Positions 50,850-62,102 of a stretch of 64,000 nt of DNA are shown in pieces. The position numbers were made by a program, and so were the translations under genes. The notes beneath the pieces were generated by a model that did no database searches, had not been told where the DNA came from, and worked only from the letters and a program-made list of their open reading frames with translations. Numbering within the stretch: position 1 is the stretch's first letter; each line of letters opens with the position of its first letter. This stretch comes from Streptomyces sp. NBC_01264 (lineage in GTDB: Bacteria > Actinomycetota > Actinomycetes > Streptomycetales > Streptomycetaceae): assembly GCF_026340675.1 (NCBI RefSeq), contig NZ_JAPEOX010000001.1, positions 3,410,001 to 3,474,000 of the forward strand, written 5' to 3'.

Positions 50850-53423
50850 ATGGCCGCAGCCACGCCCCATCCCGCCCAGGCCCCGGCCACCGCCCCCGCC
50901 AACGCCCCCGCCCTCGTGCTCATCGGTCACGGCATGGTCGGCCAGCGCTACCTGGAGGCGCTCGCCGAACTCGGCGCCACCGCCACGCACCGGATCACCG
51001 TGCTCTGCGAGGAGCCGCGGCCCGCCTACGACCGCGTGCACCTGACCTCGTACTTCTCCGGCAGCACCCCCGAGGACCTCTCCCTCACCCCCGCCTCCTT
51101 CATGGCGGAGCACGGGATCGCCCTGCACCTCGACGACCCCGCCGAGCGCATCGACCGCGAGGCCCGGACCGTCACCTCCCGCTCGGGGCAGGTGTTCCCG
51201 TACGACGTGCTCGTGCTCGCGACCGGCAGCTACCCCTTCGTGCCGCCCGTCCCCGGCAAGGACGCCCCGGGCTGCTTCGTCTACCGCACCATCGAGGACC
51301 TCCTCGCGATCGAGGAGTACGCCAAGACCCGGACCACGGGCGCCGTGGTCGGCGGCGGCCTGCTCGGGCTGGAGGCCGCCGGCGCGCTCAAGGGCCTCGG
51401 ACTCGCCACCCGCGTCGTGGAGTTCGCGCCCCGGCTGATGCCCGTCCAGGTCGACGAGGGCGGCGGCGCGGCCCTGCTGCGCACCATCGAGGACATGGGA
51501 CTGACCGTCCACACGGGCGTCGGCACCCAGGAGGTCCTCACCGGCACGGACGGCTCGGTCAGCGGCATGAAGCTGTCCGACGGCTCCAGCGTCGACACCG
51601 ACCTGGTCGTCTTCTCGGCCGGTGTCCGCCCCCGCGACCAGCTCGCCCGCGAGAGCGGCCTGGCCATCGGCGAACGCGGCGGCATCTCCGTCGACGCCCG
51701 CTGCCGCACCTCCGACCCGTACGTCTACGCCATCGGCGAGTGCGCGCTGGCCTGCGACGGCCGCGTCTACGGCCTGGTCGCCCCCGGCTACGAGATGGCC
51801 GAGACGGCCGCCGCGGACCTGCTGGGCCGGGAGAAGGAGTTCACCGGCGCCGACCTCTCCACCAAGCTCAAGCTCCTCGGCGTGGACGTGGCCTCCTTCG
51901 GCGACGCCCACGGCGCCACCGCCGGCAGCCTCGACGTCGTCTACTCCGACTCCCGCTCCGGCGTCTACAAGAAGGTGGTCGTCTCCGCCGAAGGCGTCCT
52001 GCTCGGCGGCGTCCTGGTCGGCGACGCCGACTCCTACGGTCTGCTCCGCCCGCTCACCGGCTCCGTACCGCCCGTCACCCCCGAGCAGCTGGTGCTGCCC
52101 GCCGGGGCCGGCGCACCCGTCGCACTCGGCCCGGCCTCGCTCCCGGACGGCGCGGTGATCTGCTCCTGCCACAACGTCACCAAGAAGGCGATCACCGCCC
52201 ACAGCACCGTCCCCGAGGTCAAGAAGTGCACCAAGGCGGGCACCGGCTGCGGGAGCTGCCTCAAGGTGATCGGCCAGCTCATGCCGCCCGCCGCCGACAA
52301 GGGGCTCTGCGACTGCTTCCCCTACACCCGCGCCGAGCTCTACGAGATCGTCCGCACCCTGCGCGTGACCTCGTACGAGAAGCTCCTCGACAGCCACGGC
52401 CGCGAGGAGGCCCGCGGCGGTGAGGGCTGCGAGGTCTGCAAGCCCACGGTCGGTTCGATCATCGCCTCGCTCGCCCCCACTCTCGGCGCGAGCGGCTACG
52501 TCCTGGACGGGGAGCAGGCCGCCCTCCAGGACACCAACGACCACTTCCTCGCCAACCTGCAGCGCAACGGCTCGTACTCGGTGGTCCCGCGCATCCCCGG
52601 CGGTGAGATCACCCCCGACAAGCTCATCGTGATCGGCGAGGTGGCCCGCGACTTCGGGCTCTACACGAAGATCACCGGCGGGCAGCGCATCGACCTCTTC
52701 GGCGCCGCCATCGACCAGCTCCCCCTCATCTGGGCCCGGCTCGTCGAGGCCGGTTTCGAGTCCGGGCACGCGTACGGCAAGGCCCTGCGGACGGTGAAGT
52801 CCTGCGTGGGCCAGACCTGGTGCCGCTACGGGGTCCAGGACTCCGTACGGATGGCCATCGACCTGGAGCTGCGCTACCGGGGCCTGCGCGCCCCGCACAA
52901 GCTCAAGTCGGCGGTCTCCGGCTGCGCCCGCGAGTGCGCGGAGGCGCAGAGCAAGGACTTCGGGATCATCGCGACGGCGAGCGGCTGGAACCTCTACGTC
53001 GGCGGCAACGGCGGGGCCACCCCGCGCCACGCCGACCTGCTCGCCCAGGACCTGTCCGACGCCGAACTGGTCCGGCTCATCGACCGGTTCCTGATGTTCT
53101 ACATCCGCACCGCCGACCGGCTGGAGCGGACCTCCACCTGGCTGGACCGGCTGGAGGGCGGCCTCGACCACCTGCGGGACGTGATCGTGCGCGACTCCCT
53201 CGGGCTGTGCGCGGAGCTGGAGTCGCTGATGGCCGACCACGTGGCGCACTACCGCGACGAATGGGCCGAGACCCTGGACGACCCGGAGCGGCTGCGCCGG
53301 TTCGTGTCCTTCGTCAACGCGCCGGGCGCACCCGACCCGAGCGTGAAGTTCGTCCCCGAACGCGGCCAGGTCAAGCCCGACCTGACCGTCCTGACCCTGG
53401 AGCCCCTGGGAGGCACCCGATGA
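50850..53423 (+). CDS. nirB: Assimilatory nitrite reductase large subunit
   Basis: 857 residues. Reduces nitrite to ammonium with NAD(P)H in the cytoplasm. Domains: FAD/NAD reductase (LVLIGHGMVGQRYLEAL, GAVVGGGLLGLEAAGALKG), BFD-like [2Fe-2S] site CSCHNVTKKAI with CTKAGTGCGSC, and sulfite/nitrite reductase repeat ending with the sirohaem-[4Fe-4S] ligands CVGQTWCRYG and CARECAEA (C-x5-C and C-x3-C). An extra CDCFPYTRAELYEI and GCEVCKPTVGS follow the BFD site. ATG 50850 has GGAGG eight bases upstream, inside the end of the preceding gene. The stop overlaps nirD (ATGA). Confidence 0.97.
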   Translation: MAAATPHPAQAPATAPANAPALVLIGHGMVGQRYLEALAELGATATHRITVLCEEPRPAYDRVHLTSYFSGSTPEDLSLTPASFMAEHGIALHLDDPAERIDREARTVTSRSGQVFPYDVLVLATGSYPFVPPVPGKDAPGCFVYRTIEDLLAIEEYAKTRTTGAVVGGGLLGLEAAGALKGLGLATRVVEFAPRLMPVQVDEGGGAALLRTIEDMGLTVHTGVGTQEVLTGTDGSVSGMKLSDGSSVDTDLVVFSAGVRPRDQLARESGLAIGERGGISVDARCRTSDPYVYAIGECALACDGRVYGLVAPGYEMAETAAADLLGREKEFTGADLSTKLKLLGVDVASFGDAHGATAGSLDVVYSDSRSGVYKKVVVSAEGVLLGGVLVGDADSYGLLRPLTGSVPPVTPEQLVLPAGAGAPVALGPASLPDGAVICSCHNVTKKAITAHSTVPEVKKCTKAGTGCGSCLKVIGQLMPPAADKGLCDCFPYTRAELYEIVRTLRVTSYEKLLDSHGREEARGGEGCEVCKPTVGSIIASLAPTLGASGYVLDGEQAALQDTNDHFLANLQRNGSYSVVPRIPGGEITPDKLIVIGEVARDFGLYTKITGGQRIDLFGAAIDQLPLIWARLVEAGFESGHAYGKALRTVKSCVGQTWCRYGVQDSVRMAIDLELRYRGLRAPHKLKSAVSGCARECAEAQSKDFGIIATASGWNLYVGGNGGATPRHADLLAQDLSDAELVRLIDRFLMFYIRTADRLERTSTWLDRLEGGLDHLRDVIVRDSLGLCAELESLMADHVAHYRDEWAETLDDPERLRRFVSFVNAPGAPDPSVKFVPERGQVKPDLTVLTLEPLGGTR

Positions 53424-53761
53424 CCGTGGAACTTCAGGTGGCGGAGGGATGGCTCACCGTCTGCGAGCTGTCGGCGCTGATCCCCGGGCGCGGAGTGGCG
53501 GCCCTGCTGCCCGATGGGAGCCAGGCCGCCGTGTTCGTCGACCGCGCGGGACGCCCGTACGCCATCGGCAACCGGGACCCCTTCACCGGGGCGCAGGTGC
53601 TCGCGCGCGGGCTGGTCGGCTCGGCGGCCGGGCGGGCCTTCGTGGCCTCGCCGCTGCTCAAGCAGCGCTTCGACCTGGAGTCGGGGCACTGCCTGGACGA
53701 CGAGGAGGTGACGGTCCGGACGTACCCGGTACGGACCGCCGCGACCTCGGTGGGCGCCTGA
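53420..53761 (+). CDS. nirD: Nitrite reductase small subunit
   Basis: 113 residues. Rieske-type fold without the iron-sulfur ligands, as in all NirD: LTVCELSALIPGRGVAALLPDG, AVFVDRAGRPYAIGNRDPFTGA and SPLLKQRFDLESGHCLDDE. It is required with NirB for NAD(P)H-dependent nitrite reduction. ATG 53420 overlaps the nirB stop, giving equal expression. Converges with the VOC gene; stops are adjacent. Confidence 0.95.
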   Translation: MTVELQVAEGWLTVCELSALIPGRGVAALLPDGSQAAVFVDRAGRPYAIGNRDPFTGAQVLARGLVGSAAGRAFVASPLLKQRFDLESGHCLDDEEVTVRTYPVRTAATSVGA

Positions 53762-54169
53762 TCAGCCCTGGATCATCGCCGGGTCCATCCACATGATCTC
53801 CCAGGTGTGGCCGTCGAGGTCGTCGAAGGCCCGGCCGTACATGACCCCGTGGTCCTGGGCGGGACGGGGCTCGGTGGCGCCGGCCGCCAGGGCCCCGTCG
53901 ACGAGCTCGTCCACGGCGGTGCGGCTCTCGGCGCTCAGACACAGCAGCACCTCGGAAGTCTTGGTGGCGTCCGCGACGGCCTTGTGCGTGAAGTCCTTGT
54001 ACCGGGCCTCGGTCAGGAACATGGCGACGATCGAGTCGGTGATGGGCATCGAGGCGCAGTTCTCGTCGGTGAACTGGGCGTTGTAGCTGTAACCGAGCTT
54101 GCTCCAGAAGGTCTTGGTGGCCTCCAGGTCCTTGACCGGCAGGTTGACGAAGATCATGGTGGAGGACAT
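53762..54169 (-). CDS. VOC (glyoxalase/bleomycin-resistance) family protein
   Basis: 135 residues: SSTMIFVNLPVKDLEATKTFW at the start and AFDDLDGHTWEIMWMDP at the end, two beta-alpha-beta-beta-beta modules of the vicinal oxygen chelate fold. The close group (lactoylglutathione lyase-like, PhnB-like) is widespread in Streptomyces with unknown substrate. ATG 54169 follows a GAGAGAC ribosome site; the open frame continues upstream but without homology. Next upstream is the truncated globin on the same strand, 113 bp away. Confidence 0.88.
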   Translation of the reverse strand: MSSTMIFVNLPVKDLEATKTFWSKLGYSYNAQFTDENCASMPITDSIVAMFLTEARYKDFTHKAVADATKTSEVLLCLSAESRTAVDELVDGALAAGATEPRPAQDHGVMYGRAFDDLDGHTWEIMWMDPAMIQG

Positions 54170-54282
54170 CGCGGTCTCTCTTCTCTCGGTGCGTTCGCGT
54201 CGCTTTCGAGAGGTAGACCGGAGCCCTCCGGGAAACTCATCGCTCCCCGCGAAACTTTTCCAAGAATCTCCGAACCCGCAGG

Positions 54283-54789
54283 TCAGAACCTGGTCGAGCG
54301 CAGCTCCAGGGCCGCCAGCGGTACGAAGCCCAGCCCGTCGGCGCTCTCCGTCGAGGCTTCGGCGCCGGCCAGCCGCTTGTGCAGGGTCAGCGCGATCCGC
54401 TCGCCGTGGGCCTTGGCCCGCTCCGCGTTCGGCCCCCGGTGCAGTCCGTCGATCGTGGCCCGCCACAGCTGCACCCAGCGGCCGAAGTCCTCGGCGGTCA
54501 TCGCGCGGGCCGACTGGAGGGCCGCGTGCGGGGCGAAGGCGTTGCGCCGGTACTCGGCGCTGCGGAAGAGGGCCCGCTCCCAGAAGTCCGTGATCCGGGG
54601 CAGGTGCACGTCGAGGTCGGTACCGGCGATCTCGGTGAAGAAGGGCCCGATCCGCGGATCGGCGAAGGCCGCCGTGTAGAAGCGGCGCAGGACGACGTCG
54701 AGGTCGGCGCGGCCGGCGATGTCGGTTATGTCGGTGAGATCGGTGATGTGAGCGATGTCGGTGACGTCGGCAGCGGCATGGGGGGTCAT
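54283..54789 (-). CDS. Group III truncated haemoglobin
   Basis: 168 residues; the globin proper is about 125. LDVVLRRFYTAAFADPRIGPFF, then LPRITDFWERALFRSAEYRRNAF with the proximal-His region in APHAALQSARAM and FGRWVQLWRATIDGLHRG are group III (P-type) features. Such globins bind O2 and NO and protect against NO or peroxide; next to nirBD, which can produce NO, this is an obvious role (inference). The N-terminus contains an unusual Thr-Asp/Ile repeat (TDIAHITDLTDITDIAG) encoded by 9- to 12-bp DNA repeats and absent from normal globins. ATG 54789. Confidence 0.87.
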   Translation of the reverse strand: MTPHAAADVTDIAHITDLTDITDIAGRADLDVVLRRFYTAAFADPRIGPFFTEIAGTDLDVHLPRITDFWERALFRSAEYRRNAFAPHAALQSARAMTAEDFGRWVQLWRATIDGLHRGPNAERAKAHGERIALTLHKRLAGAEASTESADGLGFVPLAALELRSTRF

Positions 54790-55054
54790 CACTCCACCAT
54801 CCTCCCGCACCCGCTCCCTCCCCAGGGCAGAAAGTCCCGCATTACGCCGTCCCGCACTGCTTCGCGGTACTGCCGCGATACCGCTTCCACGCCTCCGGGA
54901 TTTCAGGAAATCCCTGCGGGCGGATTGACCTCGTGCCGGTCGCTCCCGCGTCATGTGGAATTGATGTCGCGTCAACTCCACGCTCCTAGGTTCCTCGACG
55001 CGTGCGTGACTCCCGCCCGACCGGGTGCGGAGCCCCTCCTCCACAGGAGTGACC

Positions 55055-56215
55055 GTGGAACGTCGTACCTTCCTTCGCGGGGCCGTCATCGGCTCCTCCG
55101 CCGCAGCCTTCGGCGGCACGCTGATGCACGGCGCGGCCTACGCGGCCCCCGCCCAGCCCGGCGCCGGACCCTACGGGGCGCTCGGTGCCGCCGACGCCAA
55201 CGGCATCATGCTGCCCGCCGGCTTCAGCAGCCGGGTGATAGCGCGCTCCGGCCAGACGGTCACCGGCACCTCGTACACCTGGCACAGCGCCCCCGACGGC
55301 GGCGCCTGTTTCGCCGACGGCACGGGCTGGATCTACGTGTCGAACTCGGAGATCAACCCCTCCGGCGGCGCGAGCGCGGTCAAGTTCAACTCCTCCGGCA
55401 CCGTCACTGGCGCCTACCGGATCCTCTCCGGCACCCGGCAGAACTGCGCGGGCGGCAAGACCCCGTGGAACACCTGGCTGTCCTGCGAGGAGGTCGACCG
55501 CGGCTTCGTCTACGAGACCGACCCCTACGGGGTGAACGCCTCCGTGCAGCGCCCCGCGATGGGCCGCTTCAAGCACGAGGCGGCGGCCGCCGACCCGGTG
55601 CGCAAGGTCATCTACCTGACCGAGGACGAGACCAGCGGCTGCTTCTACCGCTTCATCCCCACCGCCTGGGGCAACCTCTCCTCCGGCACCCTGCAGGTCC
55701 TCAAGGCCGGCACCGCCACCTCCGGCTCCTTCACCTGGGCCAACGTCCCCGACCCGGACGGCTCGCCGACCTCCACGCGCACCCAGGTCTCGGGCTCGAA
55801 GAAGTTCAACGGCGGCGAGGGCTGCCACTACGCCAACGACACCGTGTGGTTCACGACCAAGGGCGACAACCGGGTCTGGCAGCTCAACCTCGCGAACAGC
55901 ACCTACGAGCTGGCCTACGACGACTCCCTGGTCCCCGGCGGCAACGCCCCCCTGACGGGCGTGGACAACGTCACGGGCTCCTCGTACGGCGACCTGTACG
56001 TCGCCGAGGACGGCGGCAACCTGGAGATCTGCGTGATCACCCCGGACGACGTGGTCGCCCCCTTCCTGCGGGTCACCGGCCAGTCCTCCTCGGAGATCAC
56101 CGGCCCGGCCTTCTCCCCCGCCGGCAACCGCCTCTACTTCAGCAGCCAGCGCGGTACGAGCGGCAGCTCCTCGGGCGGCATCACGTACGAGGTCACGGGC
56201 CCCTTCCGCACCTGA
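55055..56215 (+). CDS. Tat-exported PhoX-like protein (DUF839)
   Basis: 386 residues. A twin-arginine signal (ERRTFLRGAVIGSSAAAFGG, residues 2-21) exports it folded. The rest is a beta-propeller of the PhoX/DUF839 type: NGIMLPAGFSSRVIARSGQ, SNSEINPSGGASAVKFN, WLSCEEVDRGFVYETDP, GRFKHEAAAADPVRKVIYLTEDE and GEGCHYANDTVWFTTKGD. PhoX phosphatases bind iron and calcium; this smaller member may not be a phosphatase. GTG 55055 lies five bases after AGGAG. The gap 54790-55054 holds divergent promoters for this gene and the globin, nothing else seen. Confidence 0.87.
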   Translation: MERRTFLRGAVIGSSAAAFGGTLMHGAAYAAPAQPGAGPYGALGAADANGIMLPAGFSSRVIARSGQTVTGTSYTWHSAPDGGACFADGTGWIYVSNSEINPSGGASAVKFNSSGTVTGAYRILSGTRQNCAGGKTPWNTWLSCEEVDRGFVYETDPYGVNASVQRPAMGRFKHEAAAADPVRKVIYLTEDETSGCFYRFIPTAWGNLSSGTLQVLKAGTATSGSFTWANVPDPDGSPTSTRTQVSGSKKFNGGEGCHYANDTVWFTTKGDNRVWQLNLANSTYELAYDDSLVPGGNAPLTGVDNVTGSSYGDLYVAEDGGNLEICVITPDDVVAPFLRVTGQSSSEITGPAFSPAGNRLYFSSQRGTSGSSSGGITYEVTGPFRT

Positions 56216-56268
56216 CCGGCCCACCGACCGCACCCCGACGGGTCACGAACCCGCCGGGGTGCGGCGCG

Positions 56269-57354
56269 TCACGACACCACGGACCCGCCCTTGAGCAGCG
56301 CGGCGCCCAGGGGCGTCACCGTGTGCAGCACGGCGTTGCCGCGCCGCAGCGTGGTGACCAGCCCGGCCTCCCGCATCACCCCGGCGTGCTGGCTCGCGGA
56401 GGCCAGCGACACCCCGGCCCGGCGCGCCAGCTCGCTCGTGGTGGCCCCGTCACCGATCGCCTGGAGCACCACCGACCGGGTGTGCCCGACGAGCTTGCCC
56501 AGGGTGTGCTGGCGGTGCCGGCGCCGCTCCTCCGCCGGGCGGGCCGCCTCGCCGCCGGCCTGCGCCGAGGAGAGTTCGGCCGCCGCCGGATACACCAGTA
56601 CGGGCGCCAGCTCCGGATCGTGCAGGGTCACCGCCGTGCGCCGGCAGAAGAAGGAGGGCTGGAGCAGCAGCCCGCGCCCCCGTAGCCGTACGTCCCGGTC
56701 CACGGGGTAGTCGCACTCCAGCACCGGCGCCCGCCAGCGCAGCATCGGCGGCAGCGAGGCCAGCAGCTCGTCCGCTCCCCCGTCGAGCAGCGCCCGACCC
56801 CGCGCGGCCCGCTCGGCCTCGATCTGCGCCTGGATGTGGCTCCAGTACGGCTCCACGGCCGCCCGGTGGTACCCGCGCAGCTCCCCCAGCAGCCGGGGCA
56901 GGTGCGCGGTGTCCCCCTCCATGAAGTCCCGCAGCCGCCTGGGGACCGGGCTCTCGGAGCCCCGGTACGCGCCCCCGTCGGCCGCCGCCGGCATCCCGAA
57001 GGCCGCTGCCATGCCGGAGCCGGCCTCCACGCCCCGCCCGAGCAGGACGAGTTCGCGGCGCAGCCGCTCGGGGCGGATCCCGCGCAGCGCGTCGAGGCCC
57101 ACGTCCCACCCGTACTGCCCCTCCGTGGGGGTCAGGAAATCGGGGAAATACCCGCGGCTCGGTATCAGCGCACCGAGAAGTCGTGTTTCACCATTCAACC
57201 TGGTGCGCGTTTCCGCACGCCAATCGCCGAAGAGCCGGGTATCCCGCCGGTCCCTTAAGCGGTGAAAACTCAAGATGGTTTCCCACAACGCATCCGGACG
57301 CCCTGCCATCCTTACGCGTGCGAGGTCCACTCCAGTGAAATGGATACGCAGCAC
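56269..57354 (-). CDS. ArsR-type winged-helix regulator, large form
   Basis: 361 residues from GTG 57354 (VLRIHFTGVDLARVRM). Only the last 90 residues are the winged helix (LGKLVGHTRSVVLQAIGDG, TSELARRAGVSLASASQHAGVM, RRGNAVLHTVTPLGAALL). The first 250 are a helical domain characteristic of a large Streptomyces ArsR family (FHRLRDRRDTRLFGDWR; GRGLLLQPSFFCRRTAVTL), apparently ligand-binding; the metal-site cysteines of small ArsR are absent. Such genes are scattered in many copies, often beside transporters or MFS genes; here it stands alone, convergent with the PhoX-like gene. Confidence 0.85.
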   Translation of the reverse strand: MLRIHFTGVDLARVRMAGRPDALWETILSFHRLRDRRDTRLFGDWRAETRTRLNGETRLLGALIPSRGYFPDFLTPTEGQYGWDVGLDALRGIRPERLRRELVLLGRGVEAGSGMAAAFGMPAAADGGAYRGSESPVPRRLRDFMEGDTAHLPRLLGELRGYHRAAVEPYWSHIQAQIEAERAARGRALLDGGADELLASLPPMLRWRAPVLECDYPVDRDVRLRGRGLLLQPSFFCRRTAVTLHDPELAPVLVYPAAAELSSAQAGGEAARPAEERRRHRQHTLGKLVGHTRSVVLQAIGDGATTSELARRAGVSLASASQHAGVMREAGLVTTLRRGNAVLHTVTPLGAALLKGGSVVS

Positions 57355-57599
57355 CCGAACCCCCACCTGTGCAACCGCAATCCCCCCGCCCCTTGAGTAT
57401 GCACGCCGTCACACGTGGTCACCATGGCCTTTCAGCCACAGTTGAAACCCCTTTCGGCGAAGGTGTGACAACCGAAATCCTGTACTCCGCCGGGCACACT
57501 CCGGCGCGACCGAAACGCTCCGCGAAGGCCGTGGGGGGCTTTGCGGGGCCTGGCGGTCGGTCGCACCGGGAAGCGCCGACGTGTCCGGCGGATTGGCGG

Positions 57600-57635
57600 C
57601 AGGCGGTGGACGGGTGGGGATCCGTCCACCGCCTG
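57600..57635. terminator. Strong hairpin in the ArsR-ppdK gap
   Basis: A 14-bp perfect stem, CAGGCGGTGGACGG (57600-57613) with CCGTCCACCGCCTG (57622-57635) around an 8-base loop. It lies about 180 bp past the ppdK stop in the 457-bp gap 57355-57811, which otherwise shows no gene. Function may be transcript ending or RNA stability. Confidence 0.6.
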
Positions 57636-57731
57636 TTGCCGTTAAGGCATCTGGAACAACATTGAACCAATACTGGCCCGGGAGAACGCTCGGGTACGGC
57701 GGAGAACGGCGGAGAAGGCCGGGGAAATAGA

Positions 57732-57773
57732 CGCGCCTGCCACCGGACGTCAGGGAACCCGGGGGCAGGCGCG
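57732..57773 (-). terminator. Terminator of ppdK
   Basis: CGCGCCTGCC (57732-57741) pairs with GGCAGGCGCG (57764-57773); on the minus strand the stem is followed by TCTATTTCC. It lies 38 bp after the ppdK stop. Confidence 0.8.
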
Positions 57774-57811
57774 GTCAAGGGGGCCCCGGCGTCAGGGCCG
57801 GGCGGCGGCGG

Positions 57812-60520
<2,709 letters not shown>

Positions 60521-60751
60521 GGGTCTCGACTCCTCGAGGCTCGGTGGCTGCCCTGACGGCCAGGAACATACCCAGATCGAAGGCTTATGGGTACGTCCAC
60601 TTGGCGGTCATGTGGCCGTAACCACCTGGGTGCCAGCCAATCGAATGTAACTGATGAGTAGCCAAAACCTACGAAGACCCTTCAGGTCCCGAAGGATGAG
60701 GTGCTCACTGAGGCTTGTTTCCGCTCCGATGAGCGATCATCGATACATTTG

Positions 60752-60768
60752 CGTTCAAGAGTTGAACG
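60752..60768. promoter_or_regulatory. 17-bp palindrome upstream of ppdK
   Basis: CGTTCAA-GAG-TTGAACG (60752-60768), perfect, 232 bp upstream of the ppdK start and just before the hairpin at 60772-60798. Its form suits a regulator binding site for ppdK; no dedicated regulator gene is adjacent. Confidence 0.45.
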
Positions 60769-60771
60769 AAC

Positions 60772-60798
60772 AAAGGGTGGCACCCAGTGCCACCCTTT
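60772..60798. terminator. Hairpin between dus and ppdK
   Basis: AAAGGGTGGCA (60772-60782) pairs perfectly with TGCCACCCTTT (60788-60798) around CCCAG; TTTG follows on the minus strand. It is about 100 bp past the dus stop and upstream of ppdK, so it would separate the two units. A second, shorter hairpin GTGGCA/TGCCAC (60872-60888) lies 8 bp after the dus stop, and CGCTCA-TC-TGAGCG (60822-60835) is another small palindrome. Confidence 0.75.
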
Positions 60799-60895
60799 GA
60801 AAGTCTTACCCGTGACCATTGCGCTCATCTGAGCGAAACCTCACCCATGCGTGGTGTATGTCACGTCACAAGTGGCACGTTTTGCCACGCGTTTC

Positions 60896-62038
60896 TCAGC
60901 CTCCGGACGTGTCCAGTTCGGCGTCCTCGCTCACACCCGCGCAGTCGTACGGATCGTTCAGCCAGCCCTCGGGCAGGACAACCCGGTTGTTTCCGGACGT
61001 ACGGCCCCTCGGGCCGTCGGCGCTGTCGGGCCAGGGCTGATCCAGGTCCAGCTCGCTCAGATGAGCGTCCAGCTCGGCCAGGGAGGAGGTCACGGCGAGC
61101 TTCTGCCGCATCTCCGAGCCCACCGAGAAGCCCTTGGTGTACCAGGCCACGTGCTTACGGAAGTCGATCACCCCGCGCGCCTCGTCGCCGATCCACTCCC
61201 CGAGCAGCTCGGCGTGGCGCAGCATCGTGCGCGCGACCTCGCGCAGCGTCGGCTTGTGGAAGTCCTCCGGGCGCCCCTCGAAGGCCGCGACCAGGTCGTT
61301 GAAGAGCCACGGGCGCCCCAGGCAGCCGCGTCCCACGACCACGCCGTCGCAGCCGGTCTCGCGGACCATCCGCAGCGCGTCCTCGGCGCACCAGATGTCT
61401 CCGTTGCCGAGCACCGGGATCTCCGGCACGTGCTCCTTGAGCCGTGCGATGGCCTCCCAGTCGGCGGTGCCGCCGTAGTGCTGGGCGGTGGTGCGGCCGT
61501 GCAGGGCTATGGCGGTGACGCCCTCCTCGACGGCGATCCGGCCGGCGTCGAGGTAGGTGAGGTGGTCGTCGTTGATGCCCTTGCGCATCTTCATCGTCAC
61601 CGGCAGGTCGCCGGCGCCCGCGACGGCCTCGCGCAGGATCGCGCGCAGCAGGTTGCGCTTGTACGGGAGGGCCGAGCCGCCGCCCTTGCGGGTGACCTTG
61701 GGCACCGGGCAGCCGAAGTTGAGGTCGATGTGGTCGGCGCGGTCCTCTTCGACGATCATGCGGACCGCCTTGCCGACCGTCGCGGGGTCGACTCCGTACA
61801 GCTGGATCGAGCGGGGCTTCTCGGTCTCGTCGAAGTGGATCAGCTGCATGGTCTTCTCGTTGCGCTCGACCAGGGCCCGGGTCGTGATCATCTCGCTCAC
61901 GAACAGCCCCTTGCCGCCCGAGAACTCGCGGCACAGCGTACGGAAGGGGGCATTGGTGATGCCGGCCATCGGCGCGAGCACCACCGGGGGCTGCACGGTG
62001 TGCGGGCCGATCGCGAGAGGCGGGGGGAGCGTGGTCAT
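60896..62038 (-). CDS. dusB: tRNA-dihydrouridine synthase (DusB family)
   Basis: 380 residues. FMN enzyme that reduces uridines in the D-loop of tRNA. VVLAPMAGITNAPFRTLCRE at the start, DLNFGCPVPKVTRKGGGSAL with the catalytic Cys, VTMKMRKGINDDH, ALHGRTTAQHYGG, and the FMN phosphate site PVLGNGDIWCAEDA with GVVVGRGCLGRPW. The C-terminal domain is helical and ends with a Gly-rich tail after PEGWLNDPYDC. ATG 62038. Divergent from an MFS exporter by 64 bp. Confidence 0.93.
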   Translation of the reverse strand: MTTLPPPLAIGPHTVQPPVVLAPMAGITNAPFRTLCREFSGGKGLFVSEMITTRALVERNEKTMQLIHFDETEKPRSIQLYGVDPATVGKAVRMIVEEDRADHIDLNFGCPVPKVTRKGGGSALPYKRNLLRAILREAVAGAGDLPVTMKMRKGINDDHLTYLDAGRIAVEEGVTAIALHGRTTAQHYGGTADWEAIARLKEHVPEIPVLGNGDIWCAEDALRMVRETGCDGVVVGRGCLGRPWLFNDLVAAFEGRPEDFHKPTLREVARTMLRHAELLGEWIGDEARGVIDFRKHVAWYTKGFSVGSEMRQKLAVTSSLAELDAHLSELDLDQPWPDSADGPRGRTSGNNRVVLPEGWLNDPYDCAGVSEDAELDTSGG

Positions 62039-62078
62039 CCCCCCATTGTGGCTCAGCCGTGCCGTTGATCGCATGTCG

Positions 62079-62094
62079 TTAGTTAGGCGTACTA
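62079..62094. promoter_or_regulatory. Candidate MarR-type operator at the MFS start
   Basis: TTAGTTAGGCGTACTA (62079-62094), an imperfect TAGT...ACTA inverted repeat rich in TTAG, lies 8 bp before ATG 62103. It is the AT-richest stretch nearby and also suits a -10 region for a leaderless transcript. MarR proteins bind such TTAG-type palindromes, and a MarR gene lies just downstream of the exporter. Confidence 0.5.
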
Positions 62095-62102
62095 TCGGCC
62101 CT

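Noticed and set aside
57355..57811. Short frames in the ArsR-ppdK gap (for example 57369-57665)
   Set aside because: No ribosome site, no recognisable sequence, and they overlap terminator hairpins.
60821..60890. Riboswitch in the ppdK/dus gap
   Set aside because: Only simple hairpins are visible; no conserved riboswitch core that I recognise.
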